In this document: positions 46,082 through 59,370 of the stretch, piece after piece
Layout: each line of letters starts with the position of its first letter
How positions within the stretch are numbered: the first letter of the stretch is position 1
Source: Paraliobacillus zengyii
GTDB taxonomy: Bacteria; Bacillota; Bacilli; Bacillales; Amphibacillaceae
Length of the DNA: 64,000 nucleotides
Direction: 5' to 3'
NCBI RefSeq assembly: GCF_003268595.1
Contig: NZ_CP029797.1
Coordinates: forward strand, 3,183,501 to 3,247,500
Notes under the pieces: generated by a model
Database searches by the model: none
The model's input: only the letters and a program-made list of their open reading frames with translations
Told to the model about the DNA's origin: nothing
Translations under genes and position numbers: made by a program

Positions 46082-46386
46082 ATACGTCCTCCCTTTACCA
46101 AACATCATCTTCGTATCTACTAATTACTCTATACATAAAAACAAGATAGTAGAACGAGAAATTTAGTTTGGTACGAGCAAACATTGTAAAAAAAGCACCA
46201 GCTATTTTTTTAAAAAATATAAACAAATTACGCAGAGAGAAATTTTAAAATTAGTTTTGTAAACTTAAAAAGTAAAGCAATCTAAAGTTGAAGTTGACAT
46301 CGAGCTCCTCATTTCGTTTCATCATTTGAAATTGATCGAAATTGCGACGTAGCATTCTTTACATAAATTGTAACACAACAGAATTC

Positions 46387-46480
46387 ATGCCCCGCTCCTC
46401 AAGCGAAATGGGCTCCCTTTCCGCAGGCACGGCTATTCCTGCAGGAGTCTCGCCGATTTCGCTTGATCCGCTGGTTTTAG
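46387..46480 (+). repeat. dispersed hairpin repeat, copy B1 (short form)
   Basis: A truncated copy of the repeat seen at 36238-36379: CGCTCC, GGCTCCCTTTCCGCAGGCACGGCT, then directly GCAGGAGTCTCGCC and TCCGCTGGT, without the central hairpin. It may be a deletion form. It lies in the 46109-46898 gap, which otherwise shows no coding sequence. Confidence 0.75.
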
Positions 46481-46593
46481 TTAGCTAATTAAAATTGCGT
46501 AAATGACTCTATTTTCCTTAATTAATGACTAACTAAAGCAAGAGTTAGAAACAATAAAAAGTGATTTTATCACCTGTATAAAAAAGATACGCT

Positions 46594-46770
46594 ATCCAGC
46601 GAAGGTAGTAAATGGTTGACACTCCTGTGGGAACAGCAAATGTTTTCGATGGGATGAGTAATCGCAATCCCACAAGCCGAAGATCCACTTGGAAGTGTTC
46701 TTTGCTTCCAAGTAGTTAGCTAAGGTTGTGCCCACGGAAAGGGAGACCATTTTCTACCGTAGCGTGGTAG
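46594..46770 (-). repeat. dispersed hairpin repeat, copy B2 (inverted to B1), with 36-bp insert
   Basis: Full-length copy: ACACTCCTGTGGGAACAGC, CGAAGATCCACTT, stem 46687-46695 with 46705-46713, GTTGTGCCCACGGAAAGGGAG. A 36-bp block at about 46638-46673 is inserted between the GGAACAGC and the AGCCGAAGATCC blocks. The same block occurs, reversed, in copy C1 at 61583-61618. Confidence 0.82.
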
Positions 46771-46898
46771 TAATTAGTATATTATTTAGCTAGCCGATAA
46801 TAATGTTGTGTCGTAGTTGATAGAAAATCAGGTGGTAAGGGTAATTGCTACATCAGCACCACAATTGGAATACACTTCAATAAGACAGATATGTATAG

Positions 46899-46949
46899 AA
46901 AAAAAGCTGTGCAATTGAGACTGAAATCGTCTAATCGCACAGCTTTTTA
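46899..46949 (-). terminator. intrinsic terminator of murA
   Basis: AAAAAGCTGTGCGATT pairs with AATTGCACAGCTTTTTT (one mismatch) across a 16-base loop and ends in a T-run on the minus strand. It overlaps the murA stop region. Confidence 0.82.
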
Positions 46950-46953
46950 TTTT

Positions 46954-48264
46954 TTATAAAGCAGAAAAATGTTTTGTTTCTGCTTCTTCTATTATAATTT
47001 CTTCTTCATCATTCACACGTTCAATATCCGCACCCAATCCTGCAAGTTTCTCTGTAATATCTACATAACCTCGGTCAAGATGTTTTAATTCCGTAACACG
47101 TGTATAACCTTCTGCTTTTAAGCCAGCTAATATTAATGCTGCACCTGCACGAAGATCAGTAGCTGCAACCTCTGCGCCCTGTAAGACACCTGGTCCTTCG
47201 ACAATTACGCTACGACCTTCAATTTTAACTTTTGCATTCATACGACGAAATTCTTCTACATGCATAAACCGATTTTCAAAGACGGTTTCCGTAATGACAC
47301 TCGTGCCTTCCGCTTGTAACATAAGCGCAAGCATTTGTGATTGCATATCGGTAGGAAAACCTGGATGTGGCATTGTTTTCAAATCAGTGGCTTTTAACTT
47401 GTGTGGCCCGATTACCCGCACACCATTAGATTCTTCTACAATCTTCACACCCATTTCTTCCATTTTAGAAATTAATGCACGTAAATGTTCTGCATCTACA
47501 TCTTTTACAAGCACATCTCCACCAGTAATTGCAGCTGCAATCATATATGTTCCAGCTTCAATTCTGTCTGGGATAATAGAATGTTTTGCACCATGTAACG
47601 TTTTGACGCCTTCAATTTTAATTGTTTCTGTACCAGCTCCGACAACTCTAGCGCCCATTTCATTCAAATAGTTAGCAAGATCAATAATTTCTGGTTCTTT
47701 TGCTGCATTCTCAATTGTAGATTTACCATCTGCTAATGCTGCTGCCATCATGAGGTTTTCTGTTGCACCAACACTTGGTACATCTAAATAGATTTTCGCA
47801 CCTTTAAGACGTCCATTTGAAAACACTTCGACAAATCCATTTCCAACATGTACATCTGCACCCATAGCTTCAAAGCCTTTTAAATGCAAATCAATAGGTC
47901 TTGAGCCAATAGCGCAACCACCTGGCATTGCTACTTTGGCATGACCGAAACGTGCTAACGTTGGTCCTAAAACAAGAACCGACGCGCGCATTTTTCTTAC
48001 ATATTCAAAAGGGGCTTCCGTAATTAAAGGTTTCACTGCGTCAACTACTACTGTATTATGTTGAAAATCAATCTTTGCGTTCATATTGCTTAATACATCT
48101 TTCATAGTCACAACATCAGCTAAAGCTGGAACGTTATGAAGCTCACTTTTTCCTTCACTTGCCATTATACTTGCTGCGATGACAGGCAATACAGCATTTT
48201 TCGCACCTTCTATTTGTACAGTGCCGTTTAGCTGCCTACCACCACGGACGATGATTTTATCCAA
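46954..48264 (-). CDS. murA: UDP-N-acetylglucosamine 1-carboxyvinyltransferase MurA
   Basis: 436 aa. Transfers enolpyruvate from PEP to UDP-GlcNAc, the committed step of peptidoglycan synthesis. N-terminal [20 protein letters not shown], the active-site loop [16 protein letters not shown] with Cys117, and GIPTDMQ-type [10 protein letters not shown]. Of the two Firmicutes paralogues, its position between spoIID and ywmB-atp identifies it as the murAA type. ATG with AGAGGAGAATG upstream. Confidence 0.95.
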   Translation of the reverse strand: MDKIIVRGGRQLNGTVQIEGAKNAVLPVIAASIMASEGKSELHNVPALADVVTMKDVLSNMNAKIDFQHNTVVVDAVKPLITEAPFEYVRKMRASVLVLGPTLARFGHAKVAMPGGCAIGSRPIDLHLKGFEAMGADVHVGNGFVEVFSNGRLKGAKIYLDVPSVGATENLMMAAALADGKSTIENAAKEPEIIDLANYLNEMGARVVGAGTETIKIEGVKTLHGAKHSIIPDRIEAGTYMIAAAITGGDVLVKDVDAEHLRALISKMEEMGVKIVEESNGVRVIGPHKLKATDLKTMPHPGFPTDMQSQMLALMLQAEGTSVITETVFENRFMHVEEFRRMNAKVKIEGRSVIVEGPGVLQGAEVAATDLRAGAALILAGLKAEGYTRVTELKHLDRGYVDITEKLAGLGADIERVNDEEEIIIEEAETKHFSAL

Positions 48265-48299
48265 GGCTCATTCTCCTCTAAAGTCCAATTTCTATATTA

Positions 48300-49019
48300 T
48301 TAATATTCAGTCGTTAGGATAGGTGTTCCTATTGTTAAGGTTATTTTTCCGTTTAAACCTTTTCTTGCTGCTAATTGAATATTCATTGACTTGTTCAATG
48401 AAGGTATAGCAGCTTCCCATTTGTCTGTATATCCAGACATTACATTAAAATCTTTTTCATTCATTTCATCGATCACTTCTACATCTAACTTTTCTATCAT
48501 TCTATCAAAAAAATAATCACTACCTATAATAGCATCTACTTCTGTCGAAATACAAGTAAATTTTGTCACATCCTTACTAAAAACATTTTCCAATAAGAGA
48601 TGAAGACGTTCTTCTATAGGGTTTTGATTAAAACTACCTGCTTCTAATGATTCCATTTTATAAATCACATCTACAGTATCTTGATTTTCTGAGGTTACCA
48701 TTATAATAGATTCGATCCGATCCTCTTCTTTACGGCTGTCCCACTTATATTTTGTTGCTTGTTCAGTTTTCTCAGTCGTATAACCATTAGAAAAGCCGAT
48801 TTGATTTATTGCGTGCATTATTTCTGGCATCTCTTTTTTGCTGATTTGTTCTCTCATCATAATTTGCCATGTCTTTACCTGTAACGCTTCTGCTTCTACA
48901 GCTTCCATCATTTCTACCAACTCATCTGTTGCCGATTCTTTTGCAACGACGTCTTTTAAATGAAAAGTGAAAATTAGTAATACAAGTAGTATAATTGCTA
49001 AACCTTTATTTTTAATCAT
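48300..49019 (-). CDS. ywmB: YwmB family protein
   Basis: 239 aa. An N-terminal signal or anchor (GLAIILLVLLIFTFHLKDVVA) is followed by a soluble domain with LHLLLENVFSKDVTKFTCIS and AARKGLNGKITLTIGTPILTTEY. The family (often called TATA-box-binding-like because of its fold) is always near murAA and the atp operon in Bacillaceae. The molecular function is not known. Confidence 0.8.
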   Translation of the reverse strand: MIKNKGLAIILLVLLIFTFHLKDVVAKESATDELVEMMEAVEAEALQVKTWQIMMREQISKKEMPEIMHAINQIGFSNGYTTEKTEQATKYKWDSRKEEDRIESIIMVTSENQDTVDVIYKMESLEAGSFNQNPIEERLHLLLENVFSKDVTKFTCISTEVDAIIGSDYFFDRMIEKLDVEVIDEMNEKDFNVMSGYTDKWEAAIPSLNKSMNIQLAARKGLNGKITLTIGTPILTTEY

Positions 49020-49109
49020 GATTTTATCTCCCTACCTTTTTTATTACTCAGTATGGTCGCTTTGCTTCCTCTCCATACTAAAAGGTATTCGTCAAATCAT
49101 GACAATAGT

Positions 49110-49340
49110 TTAAAACAAGTAAACAAATTGTTGCGACCATTTAAGAAAATCTAAGAAGAAATTGCTAACAGTCGAACCAATAACAATCGCAATAAAAACA
49201 ATCAAAATCTTAGCTTCAAATGTCCGCGCTTTTTTAAAAATTGGATCCAATCTTAATGCTTGCATAATTTGCCACGTTATAACAATAAAAATAATGTGGG
49301 AAAGCATGCTAATTAAAGCTAATCTCCCTAGTTCTTCCAT
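49110..49340 (-). CDS. DUF1146 family small membrane protein (YwzB)
   Basis: 76 aa from an ATG at 49340 (MEELGRLALISML) with GTGAGGT upstream; longer forms from 49370 are less likely. Two membrane helices (LISMLSHIIFIVITWQIMQ and ILIVFIAIVIGSTVSNFFLDFL) with the conserved LRLDP between them. It lies between the atp operon and ywmB, as in B. subtilis (ywzB). Function unknown. Confidence 0.85.
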   Translation of the reverse strand: MEELGRLALISMLSHIIFIVITWQIMQALRLDPIFKKARTFEAKILIVFIAIVIGSTVSNFFLDFLKWSQQFVYLF

Positions 49341-49562
49341 AGATGAAACCTCACTTTTCAATTTAATCATGCATACAAATATTTGTCATTTCCCGGGAAA
49401 TAGCGACAATAAATACGCATATATTTTTTTCACAATTATCATTTAACCTAATTAAAGATAATACCATGGATCGTTGGTTTTTTAAATGACTTTTTATCTA
49501 TTCCCCAGCAAGTTTAAACTAAACATACCATTCCTATACTAAATATAGTCGCATAGAATCAA

Positions 49563-49607
49563 AAAAAGACTTTAAATCCAAAGTTAAAATGGAAATAAAG
49601 TCTTTTT
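49563..49607 (-). terminator. intrinsic terminator of the atp operon
   Basis: On the minus strand AAAAAGACTTTA pairs with TAAAGTCTTTTTTT across a ~21-base AT-rich loop just past the atpC stop. The remaining 49371-49562 spacer shows nothing distinctive. Confidence 0.78.
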
Positions 49608-49622
49608 ATAATGTAGCACTCT

Positions 49623-50036
<414 letters not shown>

Positions 50037-50069
50037 TCAGGCTGGAATAGAGCTATAACCGCTTTATTC

Positions 50070-51482
<1,413 letters not shown>

Positions 51483-51496
51483 TTACTTACATTTTA

Positions 51497-52372
<876 letters not shown>

Positions 52373-52466
52373 TTACGTTCAGCCCCCTTTCTTGAAAAGG
52401 TTTCTGTTGCAAAAGAAGGATAAAAATCAGAATTTGATTCTTATTTTCCTTCCTTCCACTTCCAAT

Positions 52467-53984
<1,518 letters not shown>

Positions 53985-53999
53985 TCACCCCTATCATCT

Positions 54000-54542
54000 T
54001 TAATTTACTGAAACGATATTACGTTCAATTCGTTCTAATTTTCCTTTTACAGAGCCATCATAAATGGTATTACCAACTTTAAGCTTGATGCCACCCATAA
54101 TAGAAGGATCAATTACATTGTTAATTGTTAATGATTTAACAGCTAGTTTCTTTGTGAATACAACTTGTAACTGCTGCTTTTCTTCTTCAGAGAGGAGACG
54201 AACAGAGTAAACTGTCGCTACTGCTACTCCTTTAGATTCATTAGCGAATGCACAGAATTGATCTACGATTTCTGGAACAGCACTTTCATTATGACGATCT
54301 ATTAATAGCTTCAATGTGTTGCGAACTTCTTTTGCAAAATCATGAAAAGCTTGATCAATTATTTGTTTCTTTTTCAACCCATCAAAGCCAGGATGTTCTA
54401 AAAAATCATTAAAATCTTGATTTTGTTGAAAAACTTCCTTGACTATTAAAAGTTGAGATTCAATTGAATCAACATTTTCTTTTTGTTGAGCAAGTTGAAA
54501 AAGAGCTTCTGCGTAGCGTTTAGCAATCACTGCTTTACTCAT
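54000..54542 (-). CDS. atpH: ATP synthase F1 delta subunit
   Basis: 180 aa stator subunit. MSKAVIAKRYAEALFQLAQQ at the N-terminus and the C-terminal DPSIMGGIKLKVGNTIYDGSVKGKLERI signature. Its start overlaps the atpF stop by one base (TAATG). Confidence 0.95.
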   Translation of the reverse strand: MSKAVIAKRYAEALFQLAQQKENVDSIESQLLIVKEVFQQNQDFNDFLEHPGFDGLKKKQIIDQAFHDFAKEVRNTLKLLIDRHNESAVPEIVDQFCAFANESKGVAVATVYSVRLLSEEEKQQLQVVFTKKLAVKSLTINNVIDPSIMGGIKLKVGNTIYDGSVKGKLERIERNIVSVN

Positions 54543-55066
54543 TATTCTTCTCCTATCTCTTTCATATAGTCAGAAATTAGTTTTTCTTGATCTTGTGCAT
54601 TTAGTTCTTTTTCAATTACTTTACTAGCAATTTGAACAGAAAGTGAAGCCACCTGTGCTTGAAGTGCTTGAATGGCACTTTCTTTTTCTTGCTGAATTTC
54701 TGCCTGTGCAGATTGTTTCATTCTATCTGCAGCAGTTTCAGCTGCTTTTATAATGATTTGTTCTTGTTCGATTCCAGCCTTTTTAGCATCTTCGATAATA
54801 ACTTGTGCTTCTTGACGTGTTTGTTTTAAGCGCTCATTTGCTTCTTCTGTCGCTTTCTCTGCTGAGATACGGTTTTTTTCGGCAACATCTAATTCATTTG
54901 CAATGTAGTTTTCTCGTTCTTCCATTTTATTAAGTAATGGACCCCAAGCAAATTTCTTTAATAGATAAAGTAATATCGCAAAGCTTAGTAACGAAAAAAT
55001 AATATCTCCACTATTTAGACCGCCAACTGCAGCTCCGAGAATAAGATTTCCAGCTAAATCTTGCAC
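54542..55066 (-). CDS. atpF: ATP synthase F0 b subunit
   Basis: 174 aa from a GTG at 55066 (QDLAGNLILGAAVGG), with AAAGGAG eight bases upstream; an in-frame TTG at 55087 would place the RBS inside the gene. One membrane helix (IIFSLLSFAILLYLLKKFAWGPLLNKME) is followed by a long charged helix (AEKATEEANERLKQTRQEAQVIIEDAKKAG), the peripheral stalk. A 206-base spacer with a terminator-like hairpin precedes it. Confidence 0.94.
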   Translation of the reverse strand: MQDLAGNLILGAAVGGLNSGDIIFSLLSFAILLYLLKKFAWGPLLNKMEERENYIANELDVAEKNRISAEKATEEANERLKQTRQEAQVIIEDAKKAGIEQEQIIIKAAETAADRMKQSAQAEIQQEKESAIQALQAQVASLSVQIASKVIEKELNAQDQEKLISDYMKEIGEE

Positions 55067-55139
55067 TGTATTCACTCCTTTCAACAACTACTAACATGAA
55101 ACTGTCCGTGATTAAATAAAAATAGACTTTAAACAGATT

Positions 55140-55166
55140 AAAAACTTGGCTCATCGCCAAGTTTTA
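55140..55166 (-). terminator. terminator-like hairpin between atpE and atpF
   Basis: On the minus strand AAAACTTGGC - GATGA - GCCAAGTTTTT is a perfect stem with a T-run, and no gene ends here other than atpE, about 105 bases upstream. A weaker hairpin (GGCGAAA / TTTCGCC) lies closer to atpE. It probably lets part of the transcription stop after atpE, which is needed at about ten copies per complex. Confidence 0.7.
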
Positions 55167-55272
55167 TGGTGAAAGCCCTGATTTAGAATGGATTCATCCT
55201 ATTTTGAAATTAAAGGAATGGCGAAACTTCCTCTAAAGATAAATTTCGCCACTGTATTTTTACTATTGAGTT

Positions 55273-55479
<207 letters not shown>

Positions 55480-55534
55480 TTAAAAATTCCTCCTTTTAAA
55501 ATATGTAAAAATTTTATTAGTTTCTACATTATAA

Positions 55535-56260
55535 TTAATGATCATCTGCCACTTTATGCGACATGTAAACCATCGTTAACATAGTGAATACAAAGGCTTG
55601 AATCGCCCCAACAAATAAACTAAATCCTTGCCATACAATCATCGGTACCAGTGAAAAAATATAGCTACCTGGTCCAGCCATAAATGCCATTTGGGCTATA
55701 AGGGATAATAAAATCTCCCCTGCAAAAATATTACCAAACAAACGAAAACCAAGTGTCATTGTATTCGTGATTTCCTCGATTAACTTAAATGGTAAGATGA
55801 ATGCAACTGGGCTTGTCATATCTTTAAAATAACCTTTCATACCTTTAATTTTAATCCCATAAAAGTTTGAAAGAATCATAATAAATGCTGCAAGTGACAA
55901 TGTTATACCTACGTCAGATGTCGGTGATTTCCACCATAACTCATGATCGTATACCCCCATCATAATAACACCTAAAATATTGCTAATAAAGATGTATAAA
56001 ATTAATGTGAGTCCTAAAGGCAAAAACATTTTCCCACTGCGCCAATCCATTGTATCGCCAATAATGCCCTTTACGAAGTCGATAAGAAGCTCCATCGCAT
56101 TCTGCATACCAGTTGGTTTCGTTTGCAACTTACGACTACCTACAAAACCAAGAATAAATACAATGGCTGATGCTACAAAGATCATCAGTACAGTTGACGC
56201 GTTAAAGTTGAGTCCTGAAATACCAAGAAAATCATATACCATTGGTGATTCGTGGTCCAC
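55535..56260 (-). CDS. atpB: ATP synthase F0 a subunit
   Basis: 241 aa from a GTG at 56260 (DHESPMVYDFLGISG), with AGAGGTG upstream; a GTG at 56269 is too close to the RBS. Six membrane helices. The essential arginine is in NTMTLGFRLFGNIFAGEILL, and IQAFVFTMLTMVYMSHKVADDH closes the protein. Eight residues after that Arg stands Gly, where alkaliphilic Bacillus proteins have Lys. Confidence 0.95.
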   Translation of the reverse strand: MDHESPMVYDFLGISGLNFNASTVLMIFVASAIVFILGFVGSRKLQTKPTGMQNAMELLIDFVKGIIGDTMDWRSGKMFLPLGLTLILYIFISNILGVIMMGVYDHELWWKSPTSDVGITLSLAAFIMILSNFYGIKIKGMKGYFKDMTSPVAFILPFKLIEEITNTMTLGFRLFGNIFAGEILLSLIAQMAFMAGPGSYIFSLVPMIVWQGFSLFVGAIQAFVFTMLTMVYMSHKVADDH

Positions 56261-56284
56261 TTGTTTCACCTCTTTTCCTGAAAA

Positions 56285-56653
56285 TTAATCTCTTGTTAGG
56301 AATAATAAGCCATCTACCATAATAACAACATACATTGTCATTAATCCGATAATCACTGCAATAAAATGAAAATACTGCTCAAATTCTAATGCAATTAAGA
56401 CAGATACTGCAATTGAACCAAATCGGACTAATGTTCCGAGACTAAAAATCTTTTTGTTATTTACAATAGCTTCACCTAGCTTTTTCATTTTCCTTTGGAG
56501 CAACCAGAGATTATAAAAACTAACTGCACTACCAAGTAACAAACCATTAAATATACTATGGTAAGATGTTAGCGCCGTACCTAAAGCTAGAATCGCAAGA
56601 TAATAAAACATCCATTTTTTCTGACGAGATATCATTTGTTCATATTCATGCAT
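56285..56653 (-). CDS. atpI: ATP synthase subunit I
   Basis: 122 aa. Four membrane helices (WMFYYLAILALGTALTSYHS, GLLLGSAVSFYNLWLL, FGSIAVSVLIALEF, VIIGLMTMYVVIMVDGLLFL). First gene of the operon; AtpI helps c-ring assembly or Mg2+ uptake in related organisms. TTTGGAGGACG precedes the ATG. Confidence 0.9.
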   Translation of the reverse strand: MHEYEQMISRQKKWMFYYLAILALGTALTSYHSIFNGLLLGSAVSFYNLWLLQRKMKKLGEAIVNNKKIFSLGTLVRFGSIAVSVLIALEFEQYFHFIAVIIGLMTMYVVIMVDGLLFLTRD

Positions 56654-56712
56654 GATCCGTCGTCCTCCAAAAACGTATGAGTCACCTATTCATTGTTCGA
56701 TTCCATCAACAA

Positions 56713-56741
56713 ATTATGACAAATAGCCTATATATTCGCAA
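56713..56741 (-). promoter_or_regulatory. atpI: sigma-A promoter of the atp operon
   Basis: Minus-strand TTGCGA (56736-56741) and CATAAT (56713-56718) are separated by exactly 17 bases, a good vegetative promoter about 60 bases before the atpI start. Confidence 0.7.
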
Positions 56742-56862
56742 GGCTTTAAATCAGAAAAGTATTGTCAGTGATAAAAGTCACATGAAAACCCTATCATAAA
56801 TCAAAATTTAATTTCTTTAGGCACGCTGTATTTAAGGGAGTTTCGGTAAAAAAAAGCAGGTT

Positions 56863-56885
56863 CTATTTAGAAAACATCTAAATAG
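56863..56885. repeat. 23-base palindrome upstream of atp promoter
   Basis: CTATTTAGA - 5 bases - TCTAAATAG, a perfect 9-bp inverted repeat, lies about 120 bases before the atp promoter. It could be an operator or the terminator stem for the subtilase gene; nothing decides between these. Confidence 0.5.
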
Positions 56886-57041
56886 CTAGCTACTCCCAAA
56901 GAATACATAGCTTGGTTTAAAATGTCTATTTACTATTATAATGGATTATTCACTATAAAGGTAGAGACAATTTTGTGAATTCTACTATTAAATTTTGAAG
57001 ATTTAAAATTTGCTATCACTATCTTACCAATATCCGTTATA

Positions 57042-59216
57042 TTACTCAATCAATATATTCATTTGATAGTGAAAAACTTCTTCTTTTTCAGTCTCAACAG
57101 AAATATCAGCAATATATTCCCCTTTTTTAGGCATTAATTTCAATGGGATTTCCCCTTCTATTACACCTGGTTCAGGATCATCTAGACTAAATAGTGTCTG
57201 TTGAAATGTCAGGGTATTCGGATCATATAAATCAACCGTAATTTTTTCTGCAACCTCTGGTGAGTAAAAGCGATACGTATAATTTTTTTCCTGAAAAGGG
57301 GTTAACTCTAATTCAAAACCCATTGCTTTAGGGAAATTACTCATTTGATTCACATACATGTAAGGTAAAGAAAAGGTTTGTTCTTGATTTGAAAGTTCTA
57401 ACCACCCCTGATAAAGTCCTGGTTCCAGTAAACTGCTCGTAATCGCTAATTCGATTGGAACTTGCTCTGTTTGACCCGGCTCAATCGTGAAAGTCTTTGG
57501 TGTATACCAACGTAATCCCTTTGTTTGTTCAGGTAAGTCAAAAGAATAGGTTTGTGGTTTACCTGATACATTTTTCACTTCAAGATTTACAACGTTGCTT
57601 TCTTTTCCGGTATTAATTTTACCAAATGATAGTAATGGATTCGTAATAATCGTTGCGGTATTAATCGATTCTGATAATCTGATTCTACCCATCCCTTGCT
57701 CAATCGGCTCATATAATTGTTCCCCATCCGTCAGTGGTAACGCTTGGGTCAGGAGTGCCCCTTTTAATTGAGTTGGCGTCCAATCAGGATGTGCTTCTTT
57801 TAAAACAGCAAGTGAACCTGCAATATGCGGGGCAGCCATACTTGTTCCTTGAAGTGTTTGATAACCACCTGGGACTGTGCTTGTGATTTGTGCTCCAGGT
57901 GCAACAATTTCAGGTTTGATTTGCCAGTTAGCCGTTACAGGGCCACGTGAGCTAAAATCTGAAATTTGATCTTGTGTGATCTGATAATCTGTCTCAATCC
58001 AATAGCTGTGCGTGTCCAATTGGTCTAACAACCACTCGCCATCTGCTTGTGATATACCTGTAACTGGAATAGAAATCTCTTGCTCCATTCCGCCTTGAAA
58101 GGTGCCTTTTTCATTATTATATATAAGCACAGCAGCTGCTCCTGAAGTTTCTGCTTGTTTGGCCTTTTCCGTGAATGAAATATCTCCTCGTTCTATTAAA
58201 ACGATCTTCCCTCTTGCATCAGGTATTGCCTTCTTTCCATCCCCACCATTTACTATCGGATATTTTTTCTGTAAATCCCATGCTGGTGCGCCTGCTAATG
58301 TGATAAGCTCTATTTTTTTATTTTCAAAACTATCGTATAAAGAAGCTGTCTTGATTGGAGGTGTGGAGGAACCAACTCCTATCGACTTTGTTGCTGTTGC
58401 AGGAGAACCTACTGTCCAATCATCTGGACCAGAATTTCCATTCGCGATCACAACGGACACACCCTCATCTACTGCACGGTTAACAGCTATACTAGTCGGC
58501 CAATCTGGACCATTAATAGTATTGCCAAGTGACATATTAATGATATCCATCCCGTCTTTCACTGCCTTCTCTAAGGCTGCGATGACTTGCACGGACGTTC
58601 CAGCACCACCTGGTCCTAGTGCGCGATAACCATAAAGATCTGCATCAGGTGCTACACCTTTCATCTTTCCGTTCGCAGCGATAATGCCGGCAACATGTGT
58701 CCCATGGATAGTCGGTAATCCTTGTTCTACTTGTGTTTCCATTGGATCCGCGTCCATATCAACAAGATCGAATCCACCTTTATAGTTCTTTTCTAAATCA
58801 GGATGTTGATAATCAATACCTGTATCTATCACACCAATCTTTACACCTTTACCTGTATAAGATAAGGATTCTTGTGTTACTTCATCTTGTAGTAGAAAAG
58901 GAACACTCTCGTTAATCGGAGCTTCTTCTGTTATTTGATACGTTTGGACTGGATAAGCTTTTTTCAGAAAATCTAATCCATTCAGACGGTCTAACTGATG
59001 CGCTTTACCACGTAATGCTAGCCCTTGAAAGAGGGTATCATAAACTTCGAGCACTTCGACTGTTGGATAGTATGCTTCAATATATTCTTTTTGTTCGTGT
59101 GGATTCCCTTCCACTTCTATAATAATTGATTGTGTCTCTGTTTGCGCTTGACTTGTAATCGGGGGGATGATAAAGACTAGCGCAATAAGAATAGATAGAA
59201 TGGCTCTGGTTCGCAT
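57042..59216 (-). CDS. secreted subtilisin-like serine protease (Vpr-like, with PA domain)
   Basis: 724 aa. Signal peptide 1-25 (ILSILIALVFIIPPITSQA), I9-type propeptide to ~residue 110, then an S8 domain with catalytic Asp131 (GVIDTGID), His171 (HGTHVAG), oxyanion Asn near 261 and Ser459 (GTSMAAPHIAG). A protease-associated insert lies at about 305-410 (RGKIVLIERGDISFTEKAKQAE..GAAAVLIYN). The C-terminal ~200 residues are beta-rich, Fn3-like. Closest in layout to Vpr, a minor extracellular protease. It is an insertion between the atp operon and mnaA relative to B. subtilis order. Confidence 0.9.
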   Translation of the reverse strand: MRTRAILSILIALVFIIPPITSQAQTETQSIIIEVEGNPHEQKEYIEAYYPTVEVLEVYDTLFQGLALRGKAHQLDRLNGLDFLKKAYPVQTYQITEEAPINESVPFLLQDEVTQESLSYTGKGVKIGVIDTGIDYQHPDLEKNYKGGFDLVDMDADPMETQVEQGLPTIHGTHVAGIIAANGKMKGVAPDADLYGYRALGPGGAGTSVQVIAALEKAVKDGMDIINMSLGNTINGPDWPTSIAVNRAVDEGVSVVIANGNSGPDDWTVGSPATATKSIGVGSSTPPIKTASLYDSFENKKIELITLAGAPAWDLQKKYPIVNGGDGKKAIPDARGKIVLIERGDISFTEKAKQAETSGAAAVLIYNNEKGTFQGGMEQEISIPVTGISQADGEWLLDQLDTHSYWIETDYQITQDQISDFSSRGPVTANWQIKPEIVAPGAQITSTVPGGYQTLQGTSMAAPHIAGSLAVLKEAHPDWTPTQLKGALLTQALPLTDGEQLYEPIEQGMGRIRLSESINTATIITNPLLSFGKINTGKESNVVNLEVKNVSGKPQTYSFDLPEQTKGLRWYTPKTFTIEPGQTEQVPIELAITSSLLEPGLYQGWLELSNQEQTFSLPYMYVNQMSNFPKAMGFELELTPFQEKNYTYRFYSPEVAEKITVDLYDPNTLTFQQTLFSLDDPEPGVIEGEIPLKLMPKKGEYIADISVETEKEEVFHYQMNILIE

Positions 59217-59331
59217 ACAATGTTTTTCTCCTTGTTTTTACGATAGTATGTGAAAAAAATCCGTACCCTATACTTTTTTAGTTACTTGCTTTAATTTAAT
59301 GTACGTGTGCGGATAGAATGCAATCTTACAT

Positions 59332-59365
59332 AAAAAAAGAACTTCCTATTTAGAAGTTCTTTTTC
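59332..59365 (-). terminator. intrinsic terminator of mnaA
   Basis: Minus strand AAAAAGAACTTC pairs with GAAGTTCTTTTTTT over a 7-base loop directly past the mnaA stop. Confidence 0.82.
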
Positions 59366-59370
59366 AAAAA

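Larger units (their letters stand above)
56654..57041. other. 388-bp spacer upstream of the atp operon
   Basis: Contains the atp promoter (56713-56741), a 23-base palindrome (56863-56885) and the 3' flank of the subtilase gene. No coding sequence was found. No clean terminator for the subtilase gene is visible, although the palindrome followed by the nearby A/T stretch could serve. Confidence 0.55.

Noticed and set aside
58102-58629. 175-aa plus-strand frame
   Set aside because: Antisense to the catalytic domain of the subtilase; composition is that of a shadow frame.
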